A stretch of 64,000 nt of DNA from Heterorhizobium halophytocola (GCF_017873095.1 NZ_JAGGJU010000003.1:186001-250000); one strand, 5' to 3'. Counted from the stretch's first letter, positions 46,886-58,114 are shown. Numbers and translations are program-made. The notes: generated by a model from the letters alone, not told the origin.

Positions 46886-47614
46886 TCACATCGTACTTAA
46901 AGCAGCAAGAGCCGGTTCGTCCATGCCGATCCGTCTGAGAGGCGTGATTTCTGCGGCATTGACCCGGCAATCGACGGCATAGGCTTCGACGCCGCGGGCC
47001 GCAGCGGAACGATAGGCGGCGACATAGGCGGGATCGAGATCGCCCGACAGGCGAAACCTTTCGCAGTCGCCACGCTGGATCAGGTAAAGCATCACCGCCC
47101 GGTGCCCGGCATCGACCATCTCGCCCAGTTCCGCCAGATGCTTGGCGCCTCTGGCCGTCACCGTATCCGGGAATTCGGCAAGGCCCGGCGCGCGGGTGAA
47201 ATGGACGTTCTTCACCTCCACATAGGCATCCGGCCGACCGGGCGACGACAGCAGGAAATCCACCCGCGAATTCCGGCCGTATCGCTGCTCGCGGCGGATC
47301 GTCTCGTAGCGTGCGAGATCCTCGACGAGGCCCGCCCGGATCGCCTCTTCGGCAAGCCGGTTGGCAAGTGCGGCATGGACGCCGACCACCGTGCCCTGCG
47401 CTTCCACCAGTTCGAGCGCATAGCGATGCTTGCGGGTCGATCCGGCATGGTCCGACATCCAGATCCGCGATCCCGGATCGGTCAGCCCCAGCATCGAGCC
47501 TGTGTTCGGACAGAAGCCGGTAATCCCGGTTCCGTCATCGAGCACGGCATCGAACAGGAAGCGCTTGTAGCGGCGGACAAGCCGCGCCGGAGTGAGGGCA
47601 GGCGAAAAGATCAT
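46886..47614 (-). CDS. sfsA: SfsA family protein
   Basis: A 242-residue SfsA protein. It shows [14 protein letters not shown], a [10 protein letters not shown] loop and the nuclease-like core [22 protein letters not shown], where Asp and the Glu-x-Lys may chelate metal. E. coli SfsA affects sugar fermentation gene expression; nuclease activity has been proposed for the family. Upstream on the minus strand is phaC, 66 bases away. Confidence 0.93.
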   Translation of the reverse strand: MIFSPALTPARLVRRYKRFLFDAVLDDGTGITGFCPNTGSMLGLTDPGSRIWMSDHAGSTRKHRYALELVEAQGTVVGVHAALANRLAEEAIRAGLVEDLARYETIRREQRYGRNSRVDFLLSSPGRPDAYVEVKNVHFTRAPGLAEFPDTVTARGAKHLAELGEMVDAGHRAVMLYLIQRGDCERFRLSGDLDPAYVAAYRSAAARGVEAYAVDCRVNAAEITPLRRIGMDEPALAALSTM

Positions 47615-47680
47615 GGATGCGCCTTTGCCGATCCGGGCGCCGGCTTGCAGGGCCTGATCACCACCCGTCCCGCCAAGGTC

Positions 47681-49540
47681 TCACACCCGCTCCAGCACAT
47701 AGGCGCCGGGCGCATCGCCGATGGCGTTCAGCTTGCCGCCGCCCGGCTTGCGCGCGGGCACGCGCTCGGCGTCCTGCGCCTCGATCCAGGTTTGCCAGTT
47801 GGGCCACCAGGAGCCGGCCGTTTCCTTGGCGTCCTTCAGCCAGTCCTCGAATTCGCCGACCGGCGCGCCATTGGTCCAGAACTGGTACTTCTTCTTGTCG
47901 GGCGGATTGACCACGCCGGCGATATGGCCCGACCCGGACAGCACATAGCGGACATCACCGCCGAAGGCCTTCGAGCCGAGGAACACCGATTGGGCCGGCG
48001 CGATATGGTCTTCCTTGGTCGCCAGATTGTAGATCGGGATCGTCACGTCCTTCAGCGACAGCGTCTTGCCGCCAAGCTCCATCTTGCCTTGGCTCAGCGT
48101 GTTGTTGAGATAGCAGTTGCGCAGATAGAAGGAGTGGTTGGCAGCCGCCATGCGGGTCGAATCGGAATTCCAGTAGAGCAGGTCGAAGGGCATCGGCTCG
48201 CTGCCCTTCAGGTAGTTGTTGACGAAATAGGGCCAGATCAGCTCGGAGGCGCGCAGCATGTTGAAGGCCTGCGCCATTTTCGAGCCGTCGAGATAGCCGG
48301 CGGTCTTCATCCGCTTGTCGAGGTCTTCCAGCTGTTCCTCGTCGACGAAGACCTTCAGGTCGCCGGCATGGGTGAAGTCGACCTGCGTGGTAAACAGGGT
48401 GGCGCTGGCGATGCGCTGGCGCTTTTCCCTGGCATGCAAGGCCAGGGCGGCCGCCAGCAGCGTGCCGCCGACGCAGTAGCCGATCGCATTGACCTCGGTC
48501 TCGCCCGTCACTTTCTCGACCGTATCCAGGCCGAAATCGATGCCGTCGCGGATATAGGCCTCCCAGCCCATGTCGGCATGCCGCTCATCCGGATTGACCC
48601 AGGAGATGACGAAGACGGTGTGCCCCTGTTCGACGCACCACTTGATGAAGCTTTTCTGCGGGTTGAGGTCGAGGATGTAGAACTTGTTGATCCAGGGCGG
48701 GCAGATCAGCAGCGGACGCTTCAGCACGGTGTCGGTCGCCGGCTCGTACTGGATGATCTCGCAAAGATCGTTTTGCGCGATAACCTTGCCCGGTGTCATC
48801 GCCATGTTGCGGCCGACCTCGAATTTCGAGCTGTCGGTCTGGCGGATCTTCAGGTTGCCCTGGCCGGCGGCCAGATCCTCGGCCAGCATCTTCATGCCCT
48901 TGACCAGATTGGCGCCGTCGGTGGAGACCAGTTCGCGAAACAGCTGCGGATTGGTCGCGACAAAATTGGCCGGCGACAGGGCCGCCGTCATCTGCCGCAC
49001 GTAGAAGGCCGCCTTGTGTCGGGTATGCGGGTCGAGATCCTCGGCTTCCGCCACCAGGCGCTCGGCCCAGGCGCTGACGATCAGATAGGTCTGGCGCAGG
49101 AAATCGAAGAACGGGTTCTTCTGCCAGTCCTCGTCGGCAAATCGCTTGTCATGGTTCGGGGCAGGCATCGGGGCTGCTGCCTGCTGGCCGCCCCATTTCT
49201 GCATGCTCTGCATCCACCCGCCATAGAGCTCCTGCAACAGCATGGATTGGGCCGCAAGGGTGCGCTGCGGATTGGCCATCCAGTATTCGGCGACCTTGCC
49301 GAGCGACTTGACCAGCTGGCTCATCGGATCGGCGAGCGGATCGTCGATCTCGCCCCGTTCGCGCGGCGCGATCCACGCGGAGGCGGCTTTTCCGAGATTC
49401 TCCAGCGCCCGGGCAAAATTCATTGTCAGCGCCTGCGGATCCCTGACGACATAGGGATCCAGCCTCTCCTGCTCCTTGCCGGGCCCGGCGCCTTGCGCGC
49501 CTGTCGTTCCCTTGGTGCTCCTCGCATCCGTCACTGACAT
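47681..49540 (-). CDS. phaC: Class I poly(R)-hydroxyalkanoate synthase
   Basis: A 619-residue PHA synthase that polymerises hydroxyacyl-CoA into storage granules. The lipase-like box is GYCVGG with Cys356 as nucleophile; Asp511 (KEDHIAP) and His539 (SGSGHIAGVV) complete the triad. Length and N-terminal domain fit class I enzymes. No phaA, phaB or depolymerase gene is adjacent. It is divergent from the small lipoprotein gene at 49679. Confidence 0.95.
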   Translation of the reverse strand: MSVTDARSTKGTTGAQGAGPGKEQERLDPYVVRDPQALTMNFARALENLGKAASAWIAPRERGEIDDPLADPMSQLVKSLGKVAEYWMANPQRTLAAQSMLLQELYGGWMQSMQKWGGQQAAAPMPAPNHDKRFADEDWQKNPFFDFLRQTYLIVSAWAERLVAEAEDLDPHTRHKAAFYVRQMTAALSPANFVATNPQLFRELVSTDGANLVKGMKMLAEDLAAGQGNLKIRQTDSSKFEVGRNMAMTPGKVIAQNDLCEIIQYEPATDTVLKRPLLICPPWINKFYILDLNPQKSFIKWCVEQGHTVFVISWVNPDERHADMGWEAYIRDGIDFGLDTVEKVTGETEVNAIGYCVGGTLLAAALALHAREKRQRIASATLFTTQVDFTHAGDLKVFVDEEQLEDLDKRMKTAGYLDGSKMAQAFNMLRASELIWPYFVNNYLKGSEPMPFDLLYWNSDSTRMAAANHSFYLRNCYLNNTLSQGKMELGGKTLSLKDVTIPIYNLATKEDHIAPAQSVFLGSKAFGGDVRYVLSGSGHIAGVVNPPDKKKYQFWTNGAPVGEFEDWLKDAKETAGSWWPNWQTWIEAQDAERVPARKPGGGKLNAIGDAPGAYVLERV

Positions 49541-49678
49541 CCTCCCGCACGGCGTCTTGTTATCGTTTTATATTTGCACATCATTGCGCAAAAGAGCTAG
49601 ATGTTTCACCGAATAACAGGGTCAAGGCTCAGGCTTCCAGCCGTGCCGGAGACCCGCCGGCGCCGAAAGTCATCGTTC

Positions 49679-50095
49679 ATGCAGTCTGACCAGTTCCGCA
49701 ACTCTCTCAGCGCCTGTCTTTCCGGGCGCCGGCTGACGGTTCTGGCAGCCATGGCGCTGCTCGCCGGTTGCTCCGCCCGCGATGTGATGGTGCAGCCGAT
49801 TTCAGCCGATACGGCCGATTCGTCGATCGTCACCATCGAGGAAGCCCATGACCCGATGTCTTCGGGGCAGCTGCGCACCGCTGACGGCTATCCGAGTTTC
49901 TCCACGCCGCTGACGGCTGCCAACAGCCAGATGAGCAACGAGGAGGCCGCCGCCCTGTCGGCCCGGATGAATGCGCTGTCGCATGCCCGCCGCGCCGGGA
50001 GCGTGTCGGAGGCCGAGTATCGTCGCCAGATGCTGGCGCTGCAGCAGCTGGCCGCGAATCACGGCCGCGATACCGAGGCGGCGATCGGCAAATAG
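49679..50095 (+). CDS. Small lipoprotein of unknown function
   Basis: A 138-residue protein with a signal sequence and lipobox LLAGC (Cys31). The mature part is short, polar and has an amphipathic C-terminal helix (SEAEYRRQMLALQQL) resembling the SHOCT-like helical tail. I do not recognise the family. ATG 49679 is chosen because it begins the signal peptide; 49601 adds only basic residues. Confidence 0.75.
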   Translation: MQSDQFRNSLSACLSGRRLTVLAAMALLAGCSARDVMVQPISADTADSSIVTIEEAHDPMSSGQLRTADGYPSFSTPLTAANSQMSNEEAAALSARMNALSHARRAGSVSEAEYRRQMLALQQLAANHGRDTEAAIGK

Positions 50096-50310
50096 GAATT
50101 GCCTGTCTCCTCGAACGGCCGCAATTCACCCATCAGATGAGGCCTTTCGCACGGCCGGATGCTACGCTAGAAGATGCGGCAATTCCGCTCTTGGGAGCAG
50201 GCACGGAAGATGCGATACTTCGGTTTTGACGTTCGTGGCCGAGGATCGCTTGAACCAAGCACGAACGCGCCGCACGCGGCCGGTAGCCGCGCCGTTCCAC
50301 GGGGAAAGAA

Positions 50311-51528
<1,218 letters not shown>

Positions 51529-51601
51529 TTTCAGGCGCTGATTGCGAAAGGCGGCTCCGGCCGGAGCCGCCCCAAGTTCCAAGAACCATCAGGAAGACTA
51601 C

Positions 51602-52924
51602 ATGGCAGATGCCCTTAAGATCGGCGTTGCGGGACTGGGGACCGTCGGCGCCTCGCTCGTTCGCATCCTGCAGCAACGCGGCAATGCGCTGGCTGTTGCC
51701 TGCGGCCGCGCAATCGAGATCAAGGCCGTTTCGGCCAGGGACCGCACCCGCGGCCGCGGCGTTGACGTGAGCGGCATCGAATGGTTCGACGATCCCGTCA
51801 CGCTGGCAGCAGAAGCCGATATCGACGTGTTCATCGAACTGATCGGCGGCGCGAGCGGACCGGCGGACCTGTCGGTCCGGCAGGCACTGTCGCGCGGCAT
51901 TCACGTGGTTACCGCCAACAAGGCGCTGCTGGCGCGCTGCGGCGTCGAACTTGCCTTGCTGGCGGAAGAAAAAGGCGTGCTGCTGAACTATGAAGCAGCG
52001 GTCGCGGGGGGCATCCCGGTCATCAAGACCATGCGCGAGAGCCTCACCGGCAACAGCTTCAGCCGCGTCTACGGCATCATGAACGGCACCTGCAATTATA
52101 TCCTGACGCGGATGGAGAAGGAGAACCTGACCTTCGACGCCTGCCTGAAGGAAGCGCAGCGCCTCGGCTATGCCGAGGCCGATCCGACCTTCGACATCGA
52201 AGGCAACGACACCGCCCACAAGCTGGCGATCCTGACGACGCTTGCCTTCGGCAACCAGATTTCCGCCGACGACATCTATCTCGAGGGCATTTCCAACATC
52301 ACCATCGAGGATATCCAGGCGGCGGCCGATCTCGGCTACCGGATCAAGCTGCTCGGCGTTGCGCAGAAGACCGAAACCGGCGTGGAGCAGCGGGTCCATC
52401 CGACCATGGTGCCGCAGGATTCGGTGATCGCGCAGGTCGACGGCGTCACCAATGCGGTGGCCATCGAATCGGATATCCTGGGCGAACTGCTGATGGTCGG
52501 GCCCGGTGCCGGCGGCAATGCCACGGCGTCCGCCGTGCTCGGCGACGTTACCGATATCGCCAAGAGCCGGCCCGGCGAGCAGAAGGTTCCGGCCTTCGGC
52601 CGTCCGGCGCATCTGCTGGAACCCTATCGCCAGGCCGAGATCAAGAGCCATGAAGGCGGTTATTTCATCCGCCTGACGGTCGAGGATCGCACCGGCGTCT
52701 TCGCCTCGATCGCGACGAAGATGGCGGACAACCGCATTTCGCTGGAATCGATCGTGCAGCGGCCGAAAAACGGCGGCGAGACGCATGCCTCGCAGACCAT
52801 CGTGCTGGTCACCCATGCCACCACGGAAGCCGATGTCCGCACGGCGGTCGCGGCGATCCAGCAGGAGGGATACCTGGTGCGCGAACCGCAGGTGATCCGC
52901 ATCGAACGCCCCAAGGAAAACTGA
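51602..52924 (+). CDS. hom: Homoserine dehydrogenase
   Basis: A 440-residue enzyme reducing aspartate semialdehyde to homoserine, the branch point for threonine and methionine. The NAD(P) loop is GLGTVGAS (11-18), the family signature spans GGIPVIKTMRESLTGN and GIMNGTCNYILTRM, and a C-terminal ACT domain (about 355-430) allows threonine feedback. ATG 51602 has AGGAAG upstream. Confidence 0.96.
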   Translation: MADALKIGVAGLGTVGASLVRILQQRGNALAVACGRAIEIKAVSARDRTRGRGVDVSGIEWFDDPVTLAAEADIDVFIELIGGASGPADLSVRQALSRGIHVVTANKALLARCGVELALLAEEKGVLLNYEAAVAGGIPVIKTMRESLTGNSFSRVYGIMNGTCNYILTRMEKENLTFDACLKEAQRLGYAEADPTFDIEGNDTAHKLAILTTLAFGNQISADDIYLEGISNITIEDIQAAADLGYRIKLLGVAQKTETGVEQRVHPTMVPQDSVIAQVDGVTNAVAIESDILGELLMVGPGAGGNATASAVLGDVTDIAKSRPGEQKVPAFGRPAHLLEPYRQAEIKSHEGGYFIRLTVEDRTGVFASIATKMADNRISLESIVQRPKNGGETHASQTIVLVTHATTEADVRTAVAAIQQEGYLVREPQVIRIERPKEN

Positions 52925-53134
52925 GAACGACTCACGCCTCGACCGGCATCCGGCGCCCGGTGGGTGCCGGCTGCCGCGGTATTGCGGAGCGTCTCCGTCA
53001 GCGAGACGGAACCTATACTGGCGAAATTGCGCGAAACCTTGGATGACCGCGCAGCCGGTCGCGAATTTCGTCGTCAATACCGCAGAGATGGAGTAACCTC
53101 CCGCGATCATCTAAGGTATTGGGAGGTGCCTTCA

Positions 53135-53335
53135 ATGATTGAACACATGGGGCGGCGGTCGTCCGTGCCGCTGAGGCGTGCGGCCGATACGCGCATGAGC
53201 ATCGGATATCTCGGACATCGCGGCTATCTCTTCGACGGCAGCAGGATCGCGCCGGGCCGCAACTGGACTGTCATCATCGTCTTCGGCACCGTTCTGGCCG
53301 CCCCGTTCGTCGTGGCGGCCTCGCTGTTCCTGTAA
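53135..53335 (+). CDS. Small single-pass membrane protein
   Basis: A 66-residue protein with a polar N-terminus and a C-terminal membrane helix (TVIIVFGTVLAAPFVVAASLFL). GGAGG lies eight bases before ATG 53135; a longer frame from 52964 exists but its first part has no such signal. I do not recognise it. It occupies the interval between hom and recJ. Confidence 0.55.
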   Translation: MIEHMGRRSSVPLRRAADTRMSIGYLGHRGYLFDGSRIAPGRNWTVIIVFGTVLAAPFVVAASLFL

Positions 53336-53478
53336 CCGGCTGAACCGGCCGGTCATCGGCGCCGCGATCTGTTGCAGGTGGCGACGACGTCACGATCGAT
53401 GGCGCGGGCCGTCATGCCCGGGCTTTCCTTCGCATGCCGGCTCTGTCAAAGAAGAGGGGCATACGGAGACGAGCAGGC

Positions 53479-55281
53479 ATGGAGCAGGAAGTCGATCCGG
53501 TCCCGCGCGCCTTTCTGGGCGTAGAGCGGTCGGTGACGGGCAAGCGGTGGATTTCGCGGATCGATCAGGCGGGGCAGAACCGGGCGCTGGCAATGAGCCA
53601 GCTGCATGGTCTGCCGGAACTGGTGGCGCGGGTGCTGGCCGGGCGCGGCGTCGCTGTCGACGAGGCCGTCGCATTTCTCGATCCGACCCTGCGTGGCCTC
53701 ATGCCCGACCCCTCGACGCTGACCGATTGCGATGCCGCGGCCGACCGGCTGGCGAAGGCGGTCGCCAAAGGGGAGCGCGTGGCGATCTTCGGCGACTACG
53801 ATGTCGACGGCGCCGCATCCTCGGCGCTGATGTACCGCTTTCTCACCCATTTCGGCCTTGAGGCGGAAATCTACATTCCCGACCGTATCTTCGAAGGCTA
53901 CGGCCCGAATCCGGCGGCGATCGAGCAATTGATCGAACGCGGCGCGCAGCTGATCGTGACCGTCGATTGTGGTTCGACCAGCCACGAGGCCTTGCAGACC
54001 GCCGCCGATCGCGGTGTGCCGGTGCTTGTCATCGATCATCACCAGATGGGCCATGAACTGCCGCCCTGCCTGGCGCTGGTCAATCCGAACCGGGAGGACG
54101 ATCTGTCGGGGCAGGGGCATCTTTGCGCGGCAGGCGTCGTCTATCTCGTTCTGGTCGCCACCGTGCGGAAATTGCGCGAGCAGGGCGACATGCGGGTCGG
54201 CAGCCTCGATCTGCTATCGCTGCTCGATCTGGTGGCGCTGGCGACCGTCTGCGACGTGGTGCCGCTGAAGGGCCTCAACCGCGCCTATGTGGTCAAGGGG
54301 CTGATTGCCGCCCGCCACCAGCAGAATGCCGGCCTTGCCGCGCTGCTGAAGGTGGCCGGCATCGGCGGGCCCGTGACACCTTACCACTTCGGTTTTCTCG
54401 TCGGACCGCGAATCAATGCCGGCGGGCGGATCGGCGACGCGGCGCTCGGCAGCCGCCTGCTGACCGTCGATGATGGCGCCAAGGCCGACGAGATCGCCGC
54501 ACGTCTCGACGAACTGAACCGAGAGCGGCAGGCGATGGAGACGGTCATGCTGGCCGAGGCCGAGGCCGAGGCACTGGCGGAATACGGGACCGGCGATGGC
54601 GCCGCCGTGATCGTCACGGCGCGGGAGGGCTGGCATCCGGGCATCGTCGGCCTGCTGGCCGCCCGGTTGAAGGAGAAATTCCAGCGGCCGGCCTTTGCCA
54701 TTGCCTTCGATCCGAACGGCAAGGGGGCTGGCTCCGGCCGCTCGATTGCCGGCTTCGATCTCGGCCGCATGGTCCGCGCGGCCGTCGACGAGGGGCTGCT
54801 GGTCAAGGGCGGCGGCCATGCCATGGCGGCGGGCCTCACCGTCGACCGCAAGAAACTCGGCGTGCTCAGGGCGTTTTTCGACGAGCAGGCGGCGCGTCAG
54901 GTCATGGATCTCGTCTCCACCAGCACGCTGAAGATCGACGGGGCGCTGGGCGCCTCCGGGGCCGGGCTCGAGCTGATCGACATGCTGGAAACCGCCGGCC
55001 CCTATGGTGCCGGCCATTCGCAGCCGGTCTTCGCCCTGCCGGCGCACCGGTTGAAGGATGCGCGGCCGGTCGGCACCACCCATGTCAAGATCACGCTGGA
55101 AGGGCAGGACGGCAAGCGGCTCGACGGCATTGCCTTTCGCGCGGCCGAAACGCCCCTCGGCCACCTGCTTTTGAATGCACGCGGCGAGCAGCTGCATGTC
55201 GCGGGGTCGTTGAGTGCCGATGTCTGGCAGGGATCGCGTCGGGTGCAGTTGCGCGTGACGGACGCCGCCAAGGCGTTCTGA
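53479..55281 (+). CDS. recJ: Single-stranded-DNA exonuclease RecJ
   Basis: A 600-residue DHH-family 5'-3' exonuclease for recombination and mismatch repair. Motifs are GDYDVDGA (105-112), VDCG (about 162-165), IDHH (185-188) and GGGHAMAAG (about 447-455) from the DHHA1 domain, followed by an OB-like C-terminal domain. ATG 53479 follows GGAGACGAG; the frame extends to 53434 without conserved content. Confidence 0.95.
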   Translation: MEQEVDPVPRAFLGVERSVTGKRWISRIDQAGQNRALAMSQLHGLPELVARVLAGRGVAVDEAVAFLDPTLRGLMPDPSTLTDCDAAADRLAKAVAKGERVAIFGDYDVDGAASSALMYRFLTHFGLEAEIYIPDRIFEGYGPNPAAIEQLIERGAQLIVTVDCGSTSHEALQTAADRGVPVLVIDHHQMGHELPPCLALVNPNREDDLSGQGHLCAAGVVYLVLVATVRKLREQGDMRVGSLDLLSLLDLVALATVCDVVPLKGLNRAYVVKGLIAARHQQNAGLAALLKVAGIGGPVTPYHFGFLVGPRINAGGRIGDAALGSRLLTVDDGAKADEIAARLDELNRERQAMETVMLAEAEAEALAEYGTGDGAAVIVTAREGWHPGIVGLLAARLKEKFQRPAFAIAFDPNGKGAGSGRSIAGFDLGRMVRAAVDEGLLVKGGGHAMAAGLTVDRKKLGVLRAFFDEQAARQVMDLVSTSTLKIDGALGASGAGLELIDMLETAGPYGAGHSQPVFALPAHRLKDARPVGTTHVKITLEGQDGKRLDGIAFRAAETPLGHLLLNARGEQLHVAGSLSADVWQGSRRVQLRVTDAAKAF

Positions 55282-55379
55282 CGTCTGCAGAGTGGGCGAG
55301 GGCCGGCGATATGCGCGAGTAAAACGCGTCAGCGCCATTATCCGGGCATCGGGCTTCAAATTGTCATGAGGATCGACAG

Positions 55380-55454
55380 TGGCACGCCCTAGGGGAGTCG
55401 AACCCCTCTTTCCAGAATGAAAATCTGGCGTCCTAACCGATAGACGAAGGGCGC
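55380..55454 (-). tRNA. tRNA-Glu (anticodon TTC), copy 1
   Basis: A 75-base gene including CCA. Acceptor arms GCGCCCT and AGGGCGT pair, the anticodon loop TTTTCAT between CCAGA and TCTGG gives TTC, and the T-arm is AGGGGTTCGACTCCCCT. The sequence equals the copy at 60409, and identity extends over 81 bases (55378-55458). Confidence 0.95.
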
Positions 55455-55468
55455 GTGCTGTGGGCGCC

Positions 55469-55498
55469 CTTATAGTCAGGCATCGGAAGTCCGGCAAG
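55469..55498 (-). promoter_or_regulatory. Sigma-70-type promoter of tRNA-Glu copy 1
   Basis: On the minus strand, CTTGCC and CTATAAG are 17 bases apart, and the latter ends 14 bases before the tRNA. Both boxes and the spacing are matched at the second copy, although the spacer sequence differs. Confidence 0.75.
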
Positions 55499-55841
55499 CG
55501 GAAAATGACGTTGTTTCGAAAAGATTTTGCGGCCGCGCAAAGCCGGCGCCGGAGCGTCCGCTGGTACTCATGGGCCGGTCCGGCCGGCGCCTTTTTCCGT
55601 GGCGAAACAGGATGGCGCCGGCAGCCTTGATGCGACACTCTTGCGGCAGGTCGCAGACGGGCCTTCGCGGCCTTGGTGGTTGAGACTTTGCCCGGTCGAT
55701 GTACACAATGTAGGGGATTCAACGCCGCTGCGGCATGTCACTATATGAAAAGTGGCTGGCATGGTGTGGGCGATTCATGCATTGATAGTGCGATTCCAAG
55801 GGTTCAATCACAGGTCGCATTAATATTTGGGGGGAGTGGGG
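55499..55841. other. Upstream region of the FCD regulator
   Basis: No gene is apparent. GATGTACACAAT (55698-55709) resembles the palindrome before ligM (9 of 12 positions), and CACTATATGAAAAGTG (about 55739-55754) has CACT and AGTG arms. Either could be the autoregulatory site of the FCD regulator that starts at 55842. Confidence 0.4.
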
Positions 55842-56582
55842 ATGATGGAAGCGCCTGGAAAGACGCACGCGACCCGCAGTGTCATCGAGTTGCGAAAGAA
55901 GATTCTCTCGGGCGAACTGGTCGGGGGGACCCGCCTGCTGGAGGTGCCGCTCGCCGAAGAGCTGGAGATTTCGCGCACCCCCTTGCGGGACGCCTTGTCG
56001 CGGCTGGCGGAAGAGGGATTGCTGGAGCGCGGCCGCAGCGGCGGCTTCATCGTCCGCCGGTTCACGCTCGCCGATGTCATCGACGCGATCGAGCTGCGTG
56101 GCGTGCTGGAGGGAACGGCGGCACGGCTGGCGGCCGAGCGCGGCATAGAGGGCCCGAGGCTGAACCGGATGCTGGAGATCGTGGCCGCGGTCGACGACTG
56201 CTTCGGCAGCGGCCATGCCGACATCGATTTCGAGCGCTATGCCGAAATGAATGCGGCCTTTCACGATGAGCTGGCCAGGCTTCCGCAAAGCGACGTGATC
56301 GCCAGGGAGATCGAACGCGCCGCCCGGCTGCCTTTCGCCTCGCCATCCGCCTTCGTGCCCGAGCGGGCCGATGACATGGCCTTCACCCGCTCGCTGCATG
56401 TCGCCCATGCCGAACACAAGGCGATCGTCCAGGCGATAGCCGGGCGCGAAGGTGCAAGGGCCGAGGCTCTGGCGCGCGAGCATGCCCGGGCGACCCGGGT
56501 CAATCTCGAAAGCGTGCTGATGGCCGGCGACCGAAAAATCCTGGAGCGCGTCCCGAGCCTAGCGCTGGTGTTCAGGGACTGA
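55842..56582 (+). CDS. GntR-family regulator with FCD ligand domain
   Basis: A 246-residue regulator with an N-terminal winged helix (LEVPLAEELEISRTPLRDALSRL, about 36-58) and a C-terminal FCD domain (about 90-215) whose Asp and His residues may bind a metal and a carboxylate ligand. GGGGGGAG precedes ATG 55842. It lies 122 bases before ligM in the same direction, so aromatic acids such as vanillate are likely ligands, by analogy with other FCD regulators. Inference. Confidence 0.88.
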   Translation: MMEAPGKTHATRSVIELRKKILSGELVGGTRLLEVPLAEELEISRTPLRDALSRLAEEGLLERGRSGGFIVRRFTLADVIDAIELRGVLEGTAARLAAERGIEGPRLNRMLEIVAAVDDCFGSGHADIDFERYAEMNAAFHDELARLPQSDVIAREIERAARLPFASPSAFVPERADDMAFTRSLHVAHAEHKAIVQAIAGREGARAEALAREHARATRVNLESVLMAGDRKILERVPSLALVFRD

Positions 56583-56665
56583 CCCTCCAGCATTTGCATC
56601 GCGATGACGGATTTACCGTCCCGGTTGCGAAAAAATCCCTTGCGCCTACCGGTCTCTTGATCAAG

Positions 56666-56677
56666 AATGTATACATT
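56666..56677. promoter_or_regulatory. Palindromic operator candidate before ligM
   Basis: AATGTATACATT is a perfect 12-bp palindrome with the GTATAC core common in FCD-regulator operators. It is 27 bases before the ligM start. A related site lies before the regulator gene at 55698. Confidence 0.55.
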
Positions 56678-56704
56678 AACTGACGGATTTTGGGAGGAGT
56701 CATC

Positions 56705-58114
56705 ATGTCAGCTACCAGCCTAGAAGGTCTTATCCAGGAATCCGGCAATGTCGTGGAGATGTTGCGGAATTCGAAAACCGGCATGTATGTATACCCGGTG
56801 GTGGCGCCGGAGTTCACCAATTGGCGCGACGAGCAGCGCGCCTGGCGCGACAGCGCGGTCCTGTTCGACCAGTCCCACCACATGGACGAGTTGATCGTCG
56901 AAGGGCCGCAGGCCGAAGCGTTTCTAAGCTATCACGGTATCAACGCGTTTTCGAATTTCTCGCTCAACCGCGCCAAGCATTTCGTGCCCGTGACGCCGGC
57001 CGGCCACGTGATCGGCGACCACATCATCTTCCGCGAGCGTGAGGACAAGTTCATTCTCGTCGGCCGGGCGCCGAACTCCAACTGGCTGCAGTTCTGCGCC
57101 GCCTATGGCAAGTGGAATGTACGCATCCGCCACGATCCCCGTTCGCCGTCGCGGCCCGACGGAGAGCGCGTCCAGCGGACCCATTACCGCTTCCAGATCC
57201 AGGGACCGGAAGCGCCGAAGATCTTCGAGAAGATGAACGGCGGACCGATCCCCGACATCAAGTTCTTCCACGTCGAGCCGATCAATGTCGGGTCGAAAAA
57301 GGTGCAGGCACTGCGCCATGGCATGTCGGGCGCGCCGGGGCTGGAAATCTGGGGCCCCTATGCCGACAAGTCCTATATCCATGCCTGCATCATGCAGGCG
57401 GCGAAGGATGCCGGCGTCGATCTGGTCCAATGCGGCGCGCGCGCCTATTCGACCAATACGCTCGAATCGGGCTGGATCCCGTCGCCGCTGCCCGGCATCT
57501 ATACCGGTGACGGCATGTTGGCCGACTATCGTCAGTGGTTGGGTGCCGACAGCTACGAGGCCAGCGGTGCCATCGGCGGCTCCTTCGTCTCCGACAATAT
57601 CGAGGACTATTACGTCACCCCCTTCGAGCTCGGCTACGACTTCTATATCGGCTGGAAGAAGGACGATTTCGTCGGCAAGCAGGCGCTCCAGGAGATGAAG
57701 GGCAAGGCGAGCCGCAAGAAGGTGACCTTCGAGTGGAATCGCGACGACGTGCTGAAGGTGATCGCCTCGGCCTTCGAGGACGGCACGCCCTACAAGTGGA
57801 TCGACTTCCCGCAGCCGAACTATGCCTCGACCAGCGCCGACATGATCATGCGCGACGGCCAGATGGTCGGCATGTCGATGTTCAACGGCTATTCGTTCAA
57901 CGAACGCTGCGTCCTGTCGCTCGGTGTCGTCAATCACGATGTCGAGGTCGGCGATGTGCTGACCCTCGTCTGGGGCGAGCCGGAGACGACGCAGAAGACC
58001 TCCACCGAGAAGCACCGCCAGGCCGAAATCAAGGTCCGGGTGGCGCCGACCCCCTATGCCAGCGAGGCCCGCGAAAACTACGCCGACAGCTGGCGCACCC
58101 GCAAGGCCGGCTGA
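56705..58114 (+). CDS. ligM: LigM-family tetrahydrofolate-dependent aryl O-demethylase
   Basis: A 469-residue GcvT-fold protein closely resembling Sphingobium LigM, which transfers the methoxyl methyl of vanillate or 3-O-methylgallate to tetrahydrofolate. Shared segments include GNVVEMLRNS, YVYPVVAPEF, HVIGDHIIF, RAYSTNTLESGWIPSPLP and SYEASGAIGGSFVS. Tyr248 corresponds to the catalytic Tyr247 of LigM, and Tyr28 and Tyr30 also match. GGAGGAG lies before ATG 56705. The MTHFR-like gene downstream would recycle the methyl group. Exact substrate is inferred. Confidence 0.85.
   Translation: MSATSLEGLIQESGNVVEMLRNSKTGMYVYPVVAPEFTNWRDEQRAWRDSAVLFDQSHHMDELIVEGPQAEAFLSYHGINAFSNFSLNRAKHFVPVTPAGHVIGDHIIFREREDKFILVGRAPNSNWLQFCAAYGKWNVRIRHDPRSPSRPDGERVQRTHYRFQIQGPEAPKIFEKMNGGPIPDIKFFHVEPINVGSKKVQALRHGMSGAPGLEIWGPYADKSYIHACIMQAAKDAGVDLVQCGARAYSTNTLESGWIPSPLPGIYTGDGMLADYRQWLGADSYEASGAIGGSFVSDNIEDYYVTPFELGYDFYIGWKKDDFVGKQALQEMKGKASRKKVTFEWNRDDVLKVIASAFEDGTPYKWIDFPQPNYASTSADMIMRDGQMVGMSMFNGYSFNERCVLSLGVVNHDVEVGDVLTLVWGEPETTQKTSTEKHRQAEIKVRVAPTPYASEARENYADSWRTRKAG

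Noticed and set aside
47102..49537. 811-codon plus-strand open frame
   Set aside because: Antisense to phaC and sfsA, which are certain genes.
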